A DNA stretch of 46,686 bases from Rhodanobacter fulvus Jip2 (GTDB lineage: Bacteria > Pseudomonadota > Gammaproteobacteria > Xanthomonadales > Rhodanobacteraceae): contig NZ_AJXU01000005.1 of NCBI RefSeq assembly GCF_000264315.1, positions 1 through 46,686 of the forward strand, written 5' to 3'. Shown in pieces: positions 32,016 to 40,097 of the stretch (positions are counted from its first letter, which is position 1; each line of letters starts with the position of its first letter). The notes beneath the pieces are model-generated. The model saw nothing but the letters and a program-made list of their open reading frames with translations. It was not told the origin of the DNA and made no database searches. Made by a program: the position numbers and the translations under genes.

Positions 32016-33257
32016 TCAGCCCGCACGCCAGCAAGCCCGCAACCGGGAAGCCAGGGCGGCGGGCTCGCAGTGCGCCAGGCGTACTTGCGGCGTGCCATGC
32101 CAGCGCGCGGTGTCGCGGATGGTGTCGGCCAGCGCCTGAACCAGTCGCGGCGCCACCGCGATGCCCGGTTGCAGGAACAAGGCCTTGATCTCGAACACGC
32201 CATCGGCCCGATGCGCCTTGGCATCGAGCCGGCCGATCAACTGGCCGCGATGCAGGATGGGCAGTACGTAATAGCCGTAACGGCGCTTCGCCGCGGGCAC
32301 GTAGCACTCCAGCGTGTAGTCGAAATCGAACATCGCGCTTGCCCGCGCGCGATCCCATACCAGCGGATCGAACGGTGAAAGCAGCGCGGTATGGGTGGCC
32401 CGCAGCCGGCCCTGCCGCGCCTTGTCCAGGGCGTCGGCGTGATCGCGATGGACGTAGCCGGGCGTTTTCCAGCCTTGCACCGCCTGCGCCAGCAGTTCGC
32501 CGCGTTTCAGCAGCGGCGCCAGTTCCTGTTCGCCGACCGCCGGTTTCAGACGATGGTAGTCGGCGATCCAGGCGGTGGTGGTGATCCCCAACGCGCGCAC
32601 GGTGTCGGCGATGAAACGCTGGCGCACAGTCAACGGCTCGGCTGTCGCGGTGGACGGATCCAGTGGCGGATCGAGCCGCGCCAGCACGCGCTCGGCGAGG
32701 TCGTACACGCGCTGGAAATTGTCCCGCCGCGCCACCATCAGCTCACCCAGCGCGAAGCAGGCCTCCAGCCAGCGCTTCTCCGGTTTCCACTCCCACCATC
32801 CCGGCTTGCCCGCCACGCTGCCCGGTGCGCGGGTGAAATCCGCGGCGCGCACCGGGCCGTTGGCGCGGATCCGGTCCAGCAGCGCATCCATCTCGGCGCG
32901 ATGCTCGTGCTGCACGCGCAGGGCGTGACGCTGGGCCCAGTGCTGCAGGCGCTGGGCGCGCCAGGCACGATGCCAGCCGATGTCGGAGGCACCGACCAGA
33001 CTGGCCTCGTGCGCCCAGCATTCGGCCAGCTTGCCGGCGGCCAGCGCCTCGTCCAGCCACTTCGTCGGGTAGTCGCCCAGGCGGGCATGGAGGACCAGGT
33101 ACGGGCTGCGCGCCACCACGTGGATGGTGTCGATCTGCAGCAGGCGCATGCGTTCGACCGCCGCTACCACATCGTCGCGGCGCGGCCGTCGCCGCAATGG
33201 TTGCAGCAACCCCTGCGCCGCCAGTTGCAGCGCCCGCGCCTGCCCCGCCGTCAGCAT
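32016..33257 (-). CDS. ycaQ: Interstrand-crosslink DNA glycosylase, YcaQ/AlkX-like
   Basis: A 413-residue protein of the HTH_42/YcaQ family, whose members unhook DNA crosslinks by cleaving N-glycosidic bonds of alkylated bases. The catalytic Gln-x-Asp motif is Gln41-Ile-Asp43 in 'MRLLQIDTIHVV', the form found in YcaQ rather than the QxQ of AlkZ. 'ARSPYLVLHARLGDY', 'ECWAHEASLV', 'LSPFDPLVWDRARA' and 'FDFDYTLECYVPAAKRRYGY' are conserved family blocks. Three winged-helix domains fill the length. The ATG at 33257 with AGGTGG upstream is preferred to a GTG at 33281. No crosslinking toxin gene is nearby. Confidence 0.88.
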   Translation of the reverse strand: MLTAGQARALQLAAQGLLQPLRRRPRRDDVVAAVERMRLLQIDTIHVVARSPYLVLHARLGDYPTKWLDEALAAGKLAECWAHEASLVGASDIGWHRAWRAQRLQHWAQRHALRVQHEHRAEMDALLDRIRANGPVRAADFTRAPGSVAGKPGWWEWKPEKRWLEACFALGELMVARRDNFQRVYDLAERVLARLDPPLDPSTATAEPLTVRQRFIADTVRALGITTTAWIADYHRLKPAVGEQELAPLLKRGELLAQAVQGWKTPGYVHRDHADALDKARQGRLRATHTALLSPFDPLVWDRARASAMFDFDYTLECYVPAAKRRYGYYVLPILHRGQLIGRLDAKAHRADGVFEIKALFLQPGIAVAPRLVQALADTIRDTARWHGTPQVRLAHCEPAALASRLRACWRAG

Positions 33258-33443
33258 GCCACCTGCCGGGCGCGGCGACACGGTAGCTTCACGATGGCCT
33301 TATCAGCATAGGGAGCCGGCATGTACGGAATCTCCGGGAGCATCCGCCGTGAAAGCGTCGCCATGAAACCTGGCGCGCATGCCGTGGGTGGATGACATGT
33401 GTCCACAACGTTTGAGCACTCATTCTGGCATGGAGTATCGATC

Positions 33444-33923
33444 ATGAAATCTCGCAAGCCATGGCTGTCCTTCGTCGCCGCCGGGTCGTTGCTGTTCACC
33501 GGTTCGCTGCTGGCGCAGAACCCGCCGCCACCGCCGGCACCACCTCCGCCACCCCCGGCCAGCATGCCGCCGGTACCGCCACCCGCACCGGTGCCGCCAT
33601 CATCGGAGATGCCGTCACCCGCCGAGGCCGTTCCCGCTGCACCGACCGCGCCAACCGCGCCAGCGGCACCGGCTGCACCCACAGCCGACCAGGCGTCCTA
33701 CCAGACATCGCAAGGCGAACTGACCGTGCGCAGCACGCCGGCACCGGCGCCGCAAATCGGCCCGGCACCCGACTTTGCGCAGTTGTCGGCCGGCGGCAAG
33801 GGCATCACCGAGGCACAGGCGGTCGCCTACCCGCCGCTGGCCAATGATTTCCTGCACGCCGACAGCAACCGCAACGGCAGCATCAGCAAGGCGGAATACC
33901 AACGATGGGCCAGGCAACCCTGA
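33444..33923 (+). CDS. Exported Pro/Ala-rich EF-hand protein
   Basis: A 159-residue exported protein: a signal peptide ('MKSRKPWLSFVAAGSLLFTG' to LLA-Q), a Pro-rich segment ('NPPPPPAPPPPPPASM') and an Ala/Pro/Thr stretch that should be extended. One canonical EF-hand loop, 'DSNRNGSISKAEY', follows near the C-terminus with Ca2+ ligands at the D-x-N-x-N-x-I-x-x-E positions. A single EF-hand in bacteria is often structural or calcium-sensing in the periplasm. Its partner is unknown. A well-formed terminator follows, so it is separate from pldA. Confidence 0.82.
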   Translation: MKSRKPWLSFVAAGSLLFTGSLLAQNPPPPPAPPPPPPASMPPVPPPAPVPPSSEMPSPAEAVPAAPTAPTAPAAPAAPTADQASYQTSQGELTVRSTPAPAPQIGPAPDFAQLSAGGKGITEAQAVAYPPLANDFLHADSNRNGSISKAEYQRWARQP

Positions 33924-33962
33924 CGCGCTCCGTGCGTTCGCCGTTGCCATCGCGCCACCCGC

Positions 33963-33992
33963 AGGCCGGCCACCAGTCAACGTGGCCGGCCT
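33963..33992 (+). terminator. Terminator after the EF-hand gene
   Basis: AGGCCGGCCAC (33963-33973) and GTGGCCGGCCT (33982-33992) form an 11-bp perfect stem with an 8-base loop, followed by CTTTCATT. It lies between the EF-hand gene and pldA. Confidence 0.75.
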
Positions 33993-34071
33993 CTTTCATT
34001 CACGATCCTTTACGCTTGCGGGCCCGGCAGCGAACGACGCCGCTGTCGTCCCATCCCTTTCGGAGTTATTG

Positions 34072-35166
34072 ATGAAGCCTCATTCCGCCGCGTGGCCGCT
34101 GGCCCTGGCCGTCGGCCTGGTCGCCGCACCGGGACATGCGCAGAATCCGGACCCCACCGATATCCGCGCCTGCACCGGCATCGAAACCGACTCGCAGCGG
34201 CTGGCCTGCTACGACCACGCCACCGGCCGGGTCAACCTGCCGACCGCGCAGAAACGGGTGGACAGCGAGACCTCGACGCCCAACATTTTCAGCCACGACA
34301 TCGCCCCCTCGCCCGGCGCCGCCGTAGCCACCAACCCCGAAGTGGCGCGGCCGCTGTCGCTGCTGGACAGCCGCTGGGAGCTGTCGCCCGAGAGCAAGCT
34401 GGGCACGTTCAACGTGCGCGGCTACAAGCCGGTCTACGTGCTGCCGATATTCATCACCAACCACCAGAACAACATGCCGCAAAGCCCCAACCCGGAAAAC
34501 ACCGTCACGCAGAACCAGCAGCTGGACAGCATGGAAGCGAAGTTCCAGCTGAGCCTGAAGACCAAGGTCTGGCAGGACGTGTTCGGCGATGCGGGCGACC
34601 TGTGGGTGGGCTATACGCAATCCTCCCGCTGGCAGGTCTACAACAGCGAACTCTCGCGGCCGTTCCGCGAAACCGATTACGAGCCCGAGGCGATGCTGGT
34701 GTTCGACACCCATTACAACGTGCTGGGCTGGAGCGGGCGGATCCTGGGTATCGGCGTGAATCATCAATCCAACGGCCGCGGCAACCCGCTGTCGCGCAGC
34801 TGGAACCGGGTAATTGCCGACGTGGGTTTCGAGCGCGATGGCTGGACGGTGATGCTGCGCCCGTGGTGGCGCATCCCCGAGTCGCGCAGCGACGACAACA
34901 ATCCCGACATCAGCGACTACATGGGCCGCGGCGAGATGCAGATCGTGCACGAAGCGAACGGCCAGGAATTCGGGCTGATGCTGCGCCACTCCCTGCGCGG
35001 CGGCGACCGAAGCCACGGCGCCGCGCGTTTCAGCTGGACGTTTCCGCTGGCCGGCAACCTGCGCGGCTACGCCGAGGTCTTCCACGGCTATGGCGAAAGC
35101 CTGATCGACTACAACCACAAGGCGACCTACGTGGGCTTGGGCATTTCGCTGCTGGACTGGTACTGA
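34072..35166 (+). CDS. pldA: Outer-membrane phospholipase A
   Basis: A 364-residue outer-membrane enzyme that removes phospholipids mislocalised to the outer leaflet, needing Ca2+ and dimerisation. A signal peptide (1-23) precedes an N-terminal extension with a Cys pair ('RACTGIETDSQRLACYDHA'), then the barrel. The catalytic His231 and Ser233 lie in 'GVNHQSNGRGNPLSRSWNRV', matching the E. coli NHxSNGR..SRSWNR signature. 'ESKLGTFNVRGYKPVYVLPI' begins the barrel domain and the protein ends with aromatic '...LGISLLDWY'. Slightly longer than E. coli PldA because of the extension. CGGAG is 7 bases before the ATG. Convergent with slyD. Confidence 0.95.
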   Translation: MKPHSAAWPLALAVGLVAAPGHAQNPDPTDIRACTGIETDSQRLACYDHATGRVNLPTAQKRVDSETSTPNIFSHDIAPSPGAAVATNPEVARPLSLLDSRWELSPESKLGTFNVRGYKPVYVLPIFITNHQNNMPQSPNPENTVTQNQQLDSMEAKFQLSLKTKVWQDVFGDAGDLWVGYTQSSRWQVYNSELSRPFRETDYEPEAMLVFDTHYNVLGWSGRILGIGVNHQSNGRGNPLSRSWNRVIADVGFERDGWTVMLRPWWRIPESRSDDNNPDISDYMGRGEMQIVHEANGQEFGLMLRHSLRGGDRSHGAARFSWTFPLAGNLRGYAEVFHGYGESLIDYNHKATYVGLGISLLDWY

Positions 35167-35194
35167 GGAAAACCCCTCTTCCGCCCTTCGGGCA

Positions 35195-35218
35195 CCTTCC
35201 CCCGCAAGCGGGGGAAGG
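35195..35218. terminator. Hairpin between pldA and slyD
   Basis: CCTTCCCCCGC (35195-35205) and GCGGGGGAAGG (35208-35218) form an 11-bp stem closing on a GCAA-type tetraloop. It is a family C-like variant and sits between two convergent genes, so it may end both transcripts. No strong T-run. Confidence 0.6.
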
Positions 35219-35275
35219 AACACGGCGTGCGACGTCTGCTCTGGCTTCACACTTCCAGGAGACGAAAGCCAGGGG

Positions 35276-35758
35276 TCAGTGGTGATGACCACCCTCGCCG
35301 TGCACATGGCCGTGCTCCAGCTCTTCGCCGGTGGCCTCGCGCACGTTGGTGACTTCGATGTCGAAGTGCAGGGTCTTGCCCGCCAGCGGATGGTTGCCGT
35401 CGATGAACACCTTGCCGTCCTCGACCTTGGTCACCGTGACGTTGATCTCGCCCTGCGGGCCGCGGCCCTGGAACTGCATGCCCGGCTGGATATCGTCCAC
35501 GCCCTGAAACGCCTCGCGCGGCACTTCCTGCAGCAGCTCGGCGTGATGCACGCCATAGCCTTCCTCGGGCGCCACATCGGCGGTGAACTTGTCGCCGACG
35601 CCACGGCCCGCCATCTGCTTTTCCAGGCCCGGCACGATCTGGCCACCGCCATGAAGATAGGTCAGCGGCTCGCGTCCCTTCGAACTGTCGATGACCTGAC
35701 CCTCGTCGTCGGTCAGCGTGTAATGGAAGGCGGCAACGGCGTTTTCGGCAATCTGCAT
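35276..35758 (-). CDS. slyD: FKBP-type peptidyl-prolyl isomerase SlyD
   Basis: A 160-residue cytosolic isomerase, chaperone and metallochaperone. The FKBP domain begins 'FHYTLTDDEGQVIDSS' and has 'GREPLTYLHGGGQIVPGLEK', with the inserted-in-flap domain ('VAPEEGYGVHHAELLQEVPR' to 'FIDGNHPLAGKTLHFDIEVT'). The C-terminus 'HGHVHGEGGHHH' is His-rich, suited to nickel or zinc, though shorter than in E. coli and lacking its Cys residues. The ATG at 35758 is the family start; the longer frame would add 41 foreign residues. It is divergent from dacB, with about 110 bases between. Confidence 0.95.
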   Translation of the reverse strand: MQIAENAVAAFHYTLTDDEGQVIDSSKGREPLTYLHGGGQIVPGLEKQMAGRGVGDKFTADVAPEEGYGVHHAELLQEVPREAFQGVDDIQPGMQFQGRGPQGEINVTVTKVEDGKVFIDGNHPLAGKTLHFDIEVTNVREATGEELEHGHVHGEGGHHH

Positions 35759-35871
35759 GAGACTCTCGCGTGTAGGTTCAAATCCGCCAGCCAGATGCCG
35801 GCACGAAGCTCCAAGGTTAACAGAAGCCATGTCGGCGTCCGACCTGGTGGCTGATTGGCGATACTGTGTGA

Positions 35872-37386
35872 ATGAAGCCATTTTCGCGATTCACGCATAA
35901 CAAATTCGTGTCCATTCTGTTGATGGCCGTTTCGCTGGCCGCCACGGCGACGCCACCGGTCACGACAGCGCTCGCGGCGCGGATCGACGCACACATCGGC
36001 GAGCCACGCTTTGCCGCCGCCGACTGGGGCATTGCCGTGGTATCGCTGGACGATGGCCGCACGCTCTACACCCACCGCGCCGATCACCTGCTGCAGCCGG
36101 CATCTACCGCCAAACTTTTCACCGCCGCGCTGGCGTTGTCGACGCTGGGCCCGGATTACCGCATGCCCACCCGCTTGCTGGCTGGCGGCGCCATCGTGAA
36201 TGGACGTCTGGACGGCCCGCTGATTCTCTACGGCATGGGCGACCCGACCCTGGGCACGGCGGATACCAGTGCGGACTGGGCCGATCAACTGGCCAGCCAG
36301 CTGGCGGCCCGTGGCGTGCGCCGGATACACGGCAACGTGATCGCCGACGACAGCTATTTCCGCGGGCCTTTGACCGGCTCCGGCTGGGAGGCTGGCGACC
36401 TGCAGAGCGCCTTCGCGGCACCCGCTTCGGCGCTCAGCGTGAACGAGAATTCGGTCAGGGTGACGGTGACTCCCGCCGCCCGCGCCGGCCAGCTGGCAGA
36501 CGTCACGCTGGACCCGGCCGATGTGGGCCTGCAGGTCGAAAACGCCCTGCTGACCATCCCTGCGCGAACGCCGGATGACATCAGCCTCTATCGCGCTCCC
36601 GGGGCCACGACCCTGCAGGCATTCGGCAGCGTGGCGATGGGCGCGTCGCCGCGGCACTACAGCTTGTCGCTGCCCGATCCCGCGGCTTCGGCGGGTGCGC
36701 AATTGCTGCAGGCATTGCGGCATCGGCACATCCAGGTCGACGGCAAGCTGCTGGTTCGGCACTGGCCGCAGGGCGATGGCAGCTTGCCGGCAGACGCGAG
36801 CGTCGTCGCCGAAGTGTTTTCACCGCCGCTGGGCGAGATCCTGCACCGCGGCCTGAAGCGCTCGCAGAATCTGTATCTGCAAAACCTGCTGTTGGCCGTC
36901 GGCGCCAGCCCGTTGGCCGACGCGCCCGCGTCTTCGGGTTTCGTCAGCAGCGAGCAGCGTGCGATCGGAGCGCTGCATCGATTGCTGGACAAGATCGGCG
37001 TGCCGCGCTCGGCCAGCGTGCTGGTGGAAGGCAGCGGCCTGGCGCGGCGCGATCTCGCTACGCCGAATGCGCTGGTGCGGCTGCTGGTCTACCTGGCTGC
37101 ACAGCCCCAGGCGGCGCTGCTGCGCGAATCGCTGCCGATCGCCGGTGTCGACGGTTCGCTCGCCTGGCGCATGCGCGGCACCGCGGCGCAAGGCAATGTG
37201 CATGCGAAGACCGGTTCGATGGCTTACGTGCAATGCCTGGCCGGCTACGTCACCAGCGCTGGCGGCGAGCGGCTGGCGTTCGCCATCATGCTCAACAACT
37301 ACGTGCCAGCACCCGATGCGCCGCGCCCCAGCGCGGAGGTCGACGCCATCGCGGTGATGCTGGCCAACCTCACGAGTGGTGGCTGA
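35872..37386 (+). CDS. dacB: D-alanyl-D-alanine carboxypeptidase/endopeptidase (PBP4)
   Basis: A 504-residue periplasmic class C penicillin-binding protein that trims D-Ala and cuts peptidoglycan cross-links. The signal peptide spans about 1-26. The active site is Ser78-x-x-Lys81 in 'QPASTAKLF', the SxN motif is Ser331-Gln-Asn333 in 'LKRSQNLYLQ' (Asp in E. coli PBP4, Gln is tolerated), and the KTG triad is at 446-448 in 'VHAKTGSMAYVQ'. The long insertion between SxxK and SxN, typical of PBP4, is present. Stop codons of this gene and the convergent peroxidase are separated by only 3 bases, so the transcripts must overlap. Confidence 0.95.
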   Translation: MKPFSRFTHNKFVSILLMAVSLAATATPPVTTALAARIDAHIGEPRFAAADWGIAVVSLDDGRTLYTHRADHLLQPASTAKLFTAALALSTLGPDYRMPTRLLAGGAIVNGRLDGPLILYGMGDPTLGTADTSADWADQLASQLAARGVRRIHGNVIADDSYFRGPLTGSGWEAGDLQSAFAAPASALSVNENSVRVTVTPAARAGQLADVTLDPADVGLQVENALLTIPARTPDDISLYRAPGATTLQAFGSVAMGASPRHYSLSLPDPAASAGAQLLQALRHRHIQVDGKLLVRHWPQGDGSLPADASVVAEVFSPPLGEILHRGLKRSQNLYLQNLLLAVGASPLADAPASSGFVSSEQRAIGALHRLLDKIGVPRSASVLVEGSGLARRDLATPNALVRLLVYLAAQPQAALLRESLPIAGVDGSLAWRMRGTAAQGNVHAKTGSMAYVQCLAGYVTSAGGERLAFAIMLNNYVPAPDAPRPSAEVDAIAVMLANLTSGG

Positions 37387-37389
37387 GGA

Positions 37390-37875
37390 TCAGCCGCCCA
37401 GTCGTTGCAGCGTGTCCTTGCCGATTTTTTCGGGCGTATCCGTCGAGGCGTAGCGCTTCACTACCTGCCCTTCGGCATCGACCAGGAACTTGGTGAAGTT
37501 CCACTTGATCGACTCGCTGCCCAGCACACCCTTGCCCTCGCTCTTCAGCCACTGGTACAGCGGGTCGGCGTGTTCGCCGTTCACCTCGATCTTGGCGAAC
37601 ATCGGAAAGGTGACGTCGTAATTCGTGCTGCAGAAGGCCTTGATTTCCGCCTCGCCGCCCGGTTCCTGGTGGCCGAACTGGTCACAGGGGAAACCCAGCA
37701 CCACCAGTCCCTTGTCGCGCTGGTCCTGCCACAAGGTTTCCAGCCCCGTGTACTGCGGCGTGAAACCGCACTTGGAGGCCACGTTGACGATCAACAGGGT
37801 CTTGCCCCGCCACTCGGCCAGCGAGCGCGGGTTGCCATCGATATCGCGGACGCTGAAATCGTAGACACTGGTCAT
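37390..37875 (-). CDS. Glutathione peroxidase-family thiol peroxidase
   Basis: A 161-residue peroxidase of the BtuE/Gpx type, using glutathione or thioredoxin. 'IVNVASKCGFTPQYTGLE' carries the peroxidatic Cys36 (Cys, not selenocysteine). 'GFPCDQFGHQEPG' holds the catalytic Gln, with Asp in place of the usual Asn. 'IKWNFTKFLVDAEG' holds the Trp-Asn part of the tetrad. Cys82 in 'FCSTNYDV' may be the resolving Cys. It is probably cytosolic, since no signal is seen. The ATG at 37875 has GGAG upstream; an upstream start would add 10 residues. A repeat element begins 20 bases before the ATG, so the promoter must lie in it. Confidence 0.92.
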   Translation of the reverse strand: MTSVYDFSVRDIDGNPRSLAEWRGKTLLIVNVASKCGFTPQYTGLETLWQDQRDKGLVVLGFPCDQFGHQEPGGEAEIKAFCSTNYDVTFPMFAKIEVNGEHADPLYQWLKSEGKGVLGSESIKWNFTKFLVDAEGQVVKRYASTDTPEKIGKDTLQRLGG

Positions 37876-37895
37876 GCCATGCTCCGTTGGGTGAA

Positions 37896-38191
37896 CCTTG
37901 GGCAACGCTGATCAAGTATCGCCGCCGTCATGATGACTGGAAGGCCCGCAGCCGGTGGTGCGTGGCGCCGGCAAGACTGGCCGTCTTGTCAAGCCGCGCG
38001 GCATCGGCTGCGGGCCTTCCAGTCATCACCTCATCATTTCACATTCAATAGCTTGAGGCCCACCCTCTCTGTCCGCATGCCTTCGGTCCGCCGCCTCGAC
38101 AGACGGCCAGTCTGCCTTCGTCGACGGCCCTGTGGCCTGCGAACAGAGAGGGTGGGTGACGGTGGTGATACTTGATCAGCGTTGCCCCAGG
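37896..38191. mobile_element. MITE-like element: 35-bp terminal inverted repeats enclosing two hairpins
   Basis: The left end 37896-37930 (CCTTGGGCAACGCTGATCAA onwards) and right end 38157-38191 are inverted copies with 3 mismatches, including 21 bases without mismatch (37900-37920 against 38167-38187). Inside are two long stems. Hairpin A has 24-bp perfect arms at 37931-37954 and 38005-38028 plus inner stems ending in CAAGAC-TGGCC-GTCTTG. Hairpin B has arms at 38059-38072 and 38143-38156 with an inner CAGAC-GGCCA-GTCTG. No open frame or transposase is present. It lies between two divergent genes, gpx and metN. Non-autonomous mobility is an inference. Confidence 0.6.
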
Positions 38192-38262
38192 AGTCTACGC
38201 CATCGCCGCTGACGCCCCGCGGCCTACAATGGCGCTCCCTTTCGCACCGCCCGGAATTCCAC

Positions 38263-39273
38263 GTGATCCGCTTCGTCGATGTCCACAAGTCGTACCGCGC
38301 CGGCGGTCGCGATATCCCCGCGCTGCAGCCGTTCAGCCTCGACATTGCCGATGGGGAAGTGTTCGGCATCATCGGGCTGTCGGGTGCGGGCAAGTCCACG
38401 CTGATCCGGCTGATCAACCTGCTGGAGCGGCCGAGCGGCGGCCAGGTTTTCGTCGACGACGTCGAGATGACAGCACTGGCGGAGCCGGCGTTGCGCGCGC
38501 AGCGGCGCCGGATCGGCATGATCTTCCAGCACTTCAACCTGCTGGCGTCGCAAACGGTAGCCGAGAACGTGGCGTTTCCGATCCGGCTGGCGGGCGAGCG
38601 TCGCGCCGCCGTGGTGCGCCCGCGCGTCGAGGAGCTGCTGGCGCGGGTGGGGCTGGCCGATCACGCGGACAAATATCCTTCGCAGCTTTCCGGTGGCCAG
38701 AAGCAGCGCGTCGGCATTGCCCGCGCGCTGGCCAATCGGCCGTCCATCCTGCTGTGCGACGAGGCCACCAGCGCGCTCGACCCGCAAACCACGGCGTCGG
38801 TGCTGGCCCTGCTGGCCGAGATCAATCGCGAACTGAAGCTCACCATCGTGCTGATCACCCACGAAATGGACGTGGTGCGCCGCGTGTGCGACCGCGTGGC
38901 GGTGCTCGATGGCGGCGCGATCGTGGAGCGCGGCAGCGTGGCCGACGTGTTCCTGCACCCGCAACACGCCACCACGAAACGGTTCGTCAACGAGGCGCTG
39001 CCGGAGGAGGCGGTCGGTGCGCATGTGCCGTACGCGCAGGTGCCCGGGCGCCTGCTGCGGCTGAGTTTTCGCGGCGACGCCACGATGACGCCCGCGCTGG
39101 GTCGCGTGGCGCGTGAAACCGGCATCGACTTCAACATCCTGGCTGGCCGCATCGACCGCATCAAGGACCTGCCCTACGGCCAGCTCACCCTGGCGATGCA
39201 GGGCGACCGGGTGGACGCCGCGCTGGCCGCGCTGCGCCAGGCCGGCATCGAGATCGAGGAGCTGCCCCGATGA
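38263..39273 (+). CDS. metN: Methionine ABC importer, ATP-binding subunit MetN
   Basis: A 336-residue ATPase of the MetNIQ importer on the cytoplasmic face. Walker A 'GLSGAGKST' (38-46), the Q-loop 'FQHFNLL', the signature 'LSGGQKQR', Walker B '[12 protein letters not shown]' and the H-loop 'ITHEMD' are all present. The C-terminal NIL/ACT-like domain (about 250-336, '[20 protein letters not shown]') binds methionine for transinhibition. The GTG at 38263 gives '[15 protein letters not shown]', the expected N-terminus; upstream codons are not family-like. Its 3' end overlaps metI by 4 bases. No SAM riboswitch is seen upstream; the inverted-repeat element ends 71 bases before the start, and TACAAT at 38225 may be the -10. 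Confidence 0.95.
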   Translation: MIRFVDVHKSYRAGGRDIPALQPFSLDIADGEVFGIIGLSGAGKSTLIRLINLLERPSGGQVFVDDVEMTALAEPALRAQRRRIGMIFQHFNLLASQTVAENVAFPIRLAGERRAAVVRPRVEELLARVGLADHADKYPSQLSGGQKQRVGIARALANRPSILLCDEATSALDPQTTASVLALLAEINRELKLTIVLITHEMDVVRRVCDRVAVLDGGAIVERGSVADVFLHPQHATTKRFVNEALPEEAVGAHVPYAQVPGRLLRLSFRGDATMTPALGRVARETGIDFNILAGRIDRIKDLPYGQLTLAMQGDRVDAALAALRQAGIEIEELPR

Positions 39274-39947
39274 ACCTGCTGCAACGCCTGTTTCCCAACA
39301 TCGACGACTGGGGCGAGATCGGCCGCGCCTGCGTCGACACCTTGCTGATGCTGGGCGGCTCGATGGCGCTTACCGTGGCGATCGGTTTGCCGCTGGGCGT
39401 GCTGCTGTACCTCACCGCCCCGAACCAGTTGCGGCCGATGCCCAAGCTCTATGCCGTCACCTCGCTGTTGGTGAACATCCTGCGCTCGGTACCGTTCATC
39501 ATCCTGATGATCGTGCTGATGCCGGTGACCTACGTGCTGGTAGGCACCAAGCTGGGCATCCGCGGCGCCATCCCGCCGCTGGTGATCGGCGCCGCGCCGT
39601 TCTTTGCGCGGCTGGTGGAAACCGCACTGCGCGAAGTGCAGCAGGGCGTGATCGAGGCCAGCCAGGCCATGGGCGCCAGCCTGTGGCAGATCGTGCGCCA
39701 TGTATTGCTGCCCGAGGCCCGTGGCGGCATCTTCGCCGGCATGACCGTCACCGCCATTGCGCTGGTGGGCTACACGGCGATGGGTGGTGCGATCGGCTCG
39801 GGCGGCCTGGGCGACCTGGCTTACCGCTACGGCTACCTCAGCTACAAATCGGATTACATGCTGGTTACCGTGGTGCTGCTGATCGTGCTGGTGCAGCTGC
39901 TGCAGATGATCGGCGACCGCATCGTGGCCCGCTTCGGCCGGCATTGA
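39270..39947 (+). CDS. metI: Methionine ABC importer permease MetI
   Basis: A 225-residue inner-membrane permease with five helices. The EAA coupling loop appears as '[20 protein letters not shown]', which docks on MetN. '[20 protein letters not shown]' is the conserved third helix, and '[20 protein letters not shown]' is the family's periplasmic end. The ATG overlaps metN's stop (ATGA type). A REP-like palindrome sits directly after the stop and before metQ, so metQ may be expressed differently from metNI. Confidence 0.95.
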   Translation: MNLLQRLFPNIDDWGEIGRACVDTLLMLGGSMALTVAIGLPLGVLLYLTAPNQLRPMPKLYAVTSLLVNILRSVPFIILMIVLMPVTYVLVGTKLGIRGAIPPLVIGAAPFFARLVETALREVQQGVIEASQAMGASLWQIVRHVLLPEARGGIFAGMTVTAIALVGYTAMGGAIGSGGLGDLAYRYGYLSYKSDYMLVTVVLLIVLVQLLQMIGDRIVARFGRH

Positions 39948-39952
39948 AGCAT

Positions 39953-40029
39953 TGTGGGAGCGACTTCAGTCGCGATGCTTCTTCTATGGGGCTCAAAGCA
40001 AGAGCATCGCGACTGAAGTCGCTCCCACA
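39953..40029. repeat. REP-like palindrome, family A, copy 6, inside the metNIQ operon
   Basis: TGTGGGAGCGACTTCAGTCG opens the left arm (39953-39980). The right arm is its complement, ending at 40029 (GCTCCCACA). The loop is about 20 bases. It is inserted in the 150-base metI-metQ interval and would form a strong hairpin in the metNIQ transcript. Confidence 0.9.
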
Positions 40030-40097
40030 GTGAGCTCTGGCCTTTTACAGATGGCGGTATGGACGGCTATTCTTGTGCGCCGCGCCGGCACTTCACC

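Noticed and set aside
35770..35795. tRNA-like T-loop GGTTCAAATCC upstream of slyD
   Set aside because: The flanking bases do not form a T-arm, acceptor stem or anticodon arm; it is in the slyD leader by chance.
37896..38191. Integron attC site or retron msr-msd as explanation of the inverted-repeat element
   Set aside because: The ends do not match the attC core (GTTRRRY/RYYYAAC) and no integrase or reverse transcriptase gene is in the window.
38192..38262. SAM or S-box riboswitch before metN
   Set aside because: None of the conserved aptamer blocks is visible in this 71-base leader.
4105..40029. The repeated GAGCGACTTCAGTCGCGATGC units as a CRISPR array
   Set aside because: They are isolated inverted pairs kilobases apart, with no regular spacers and no cas genes.
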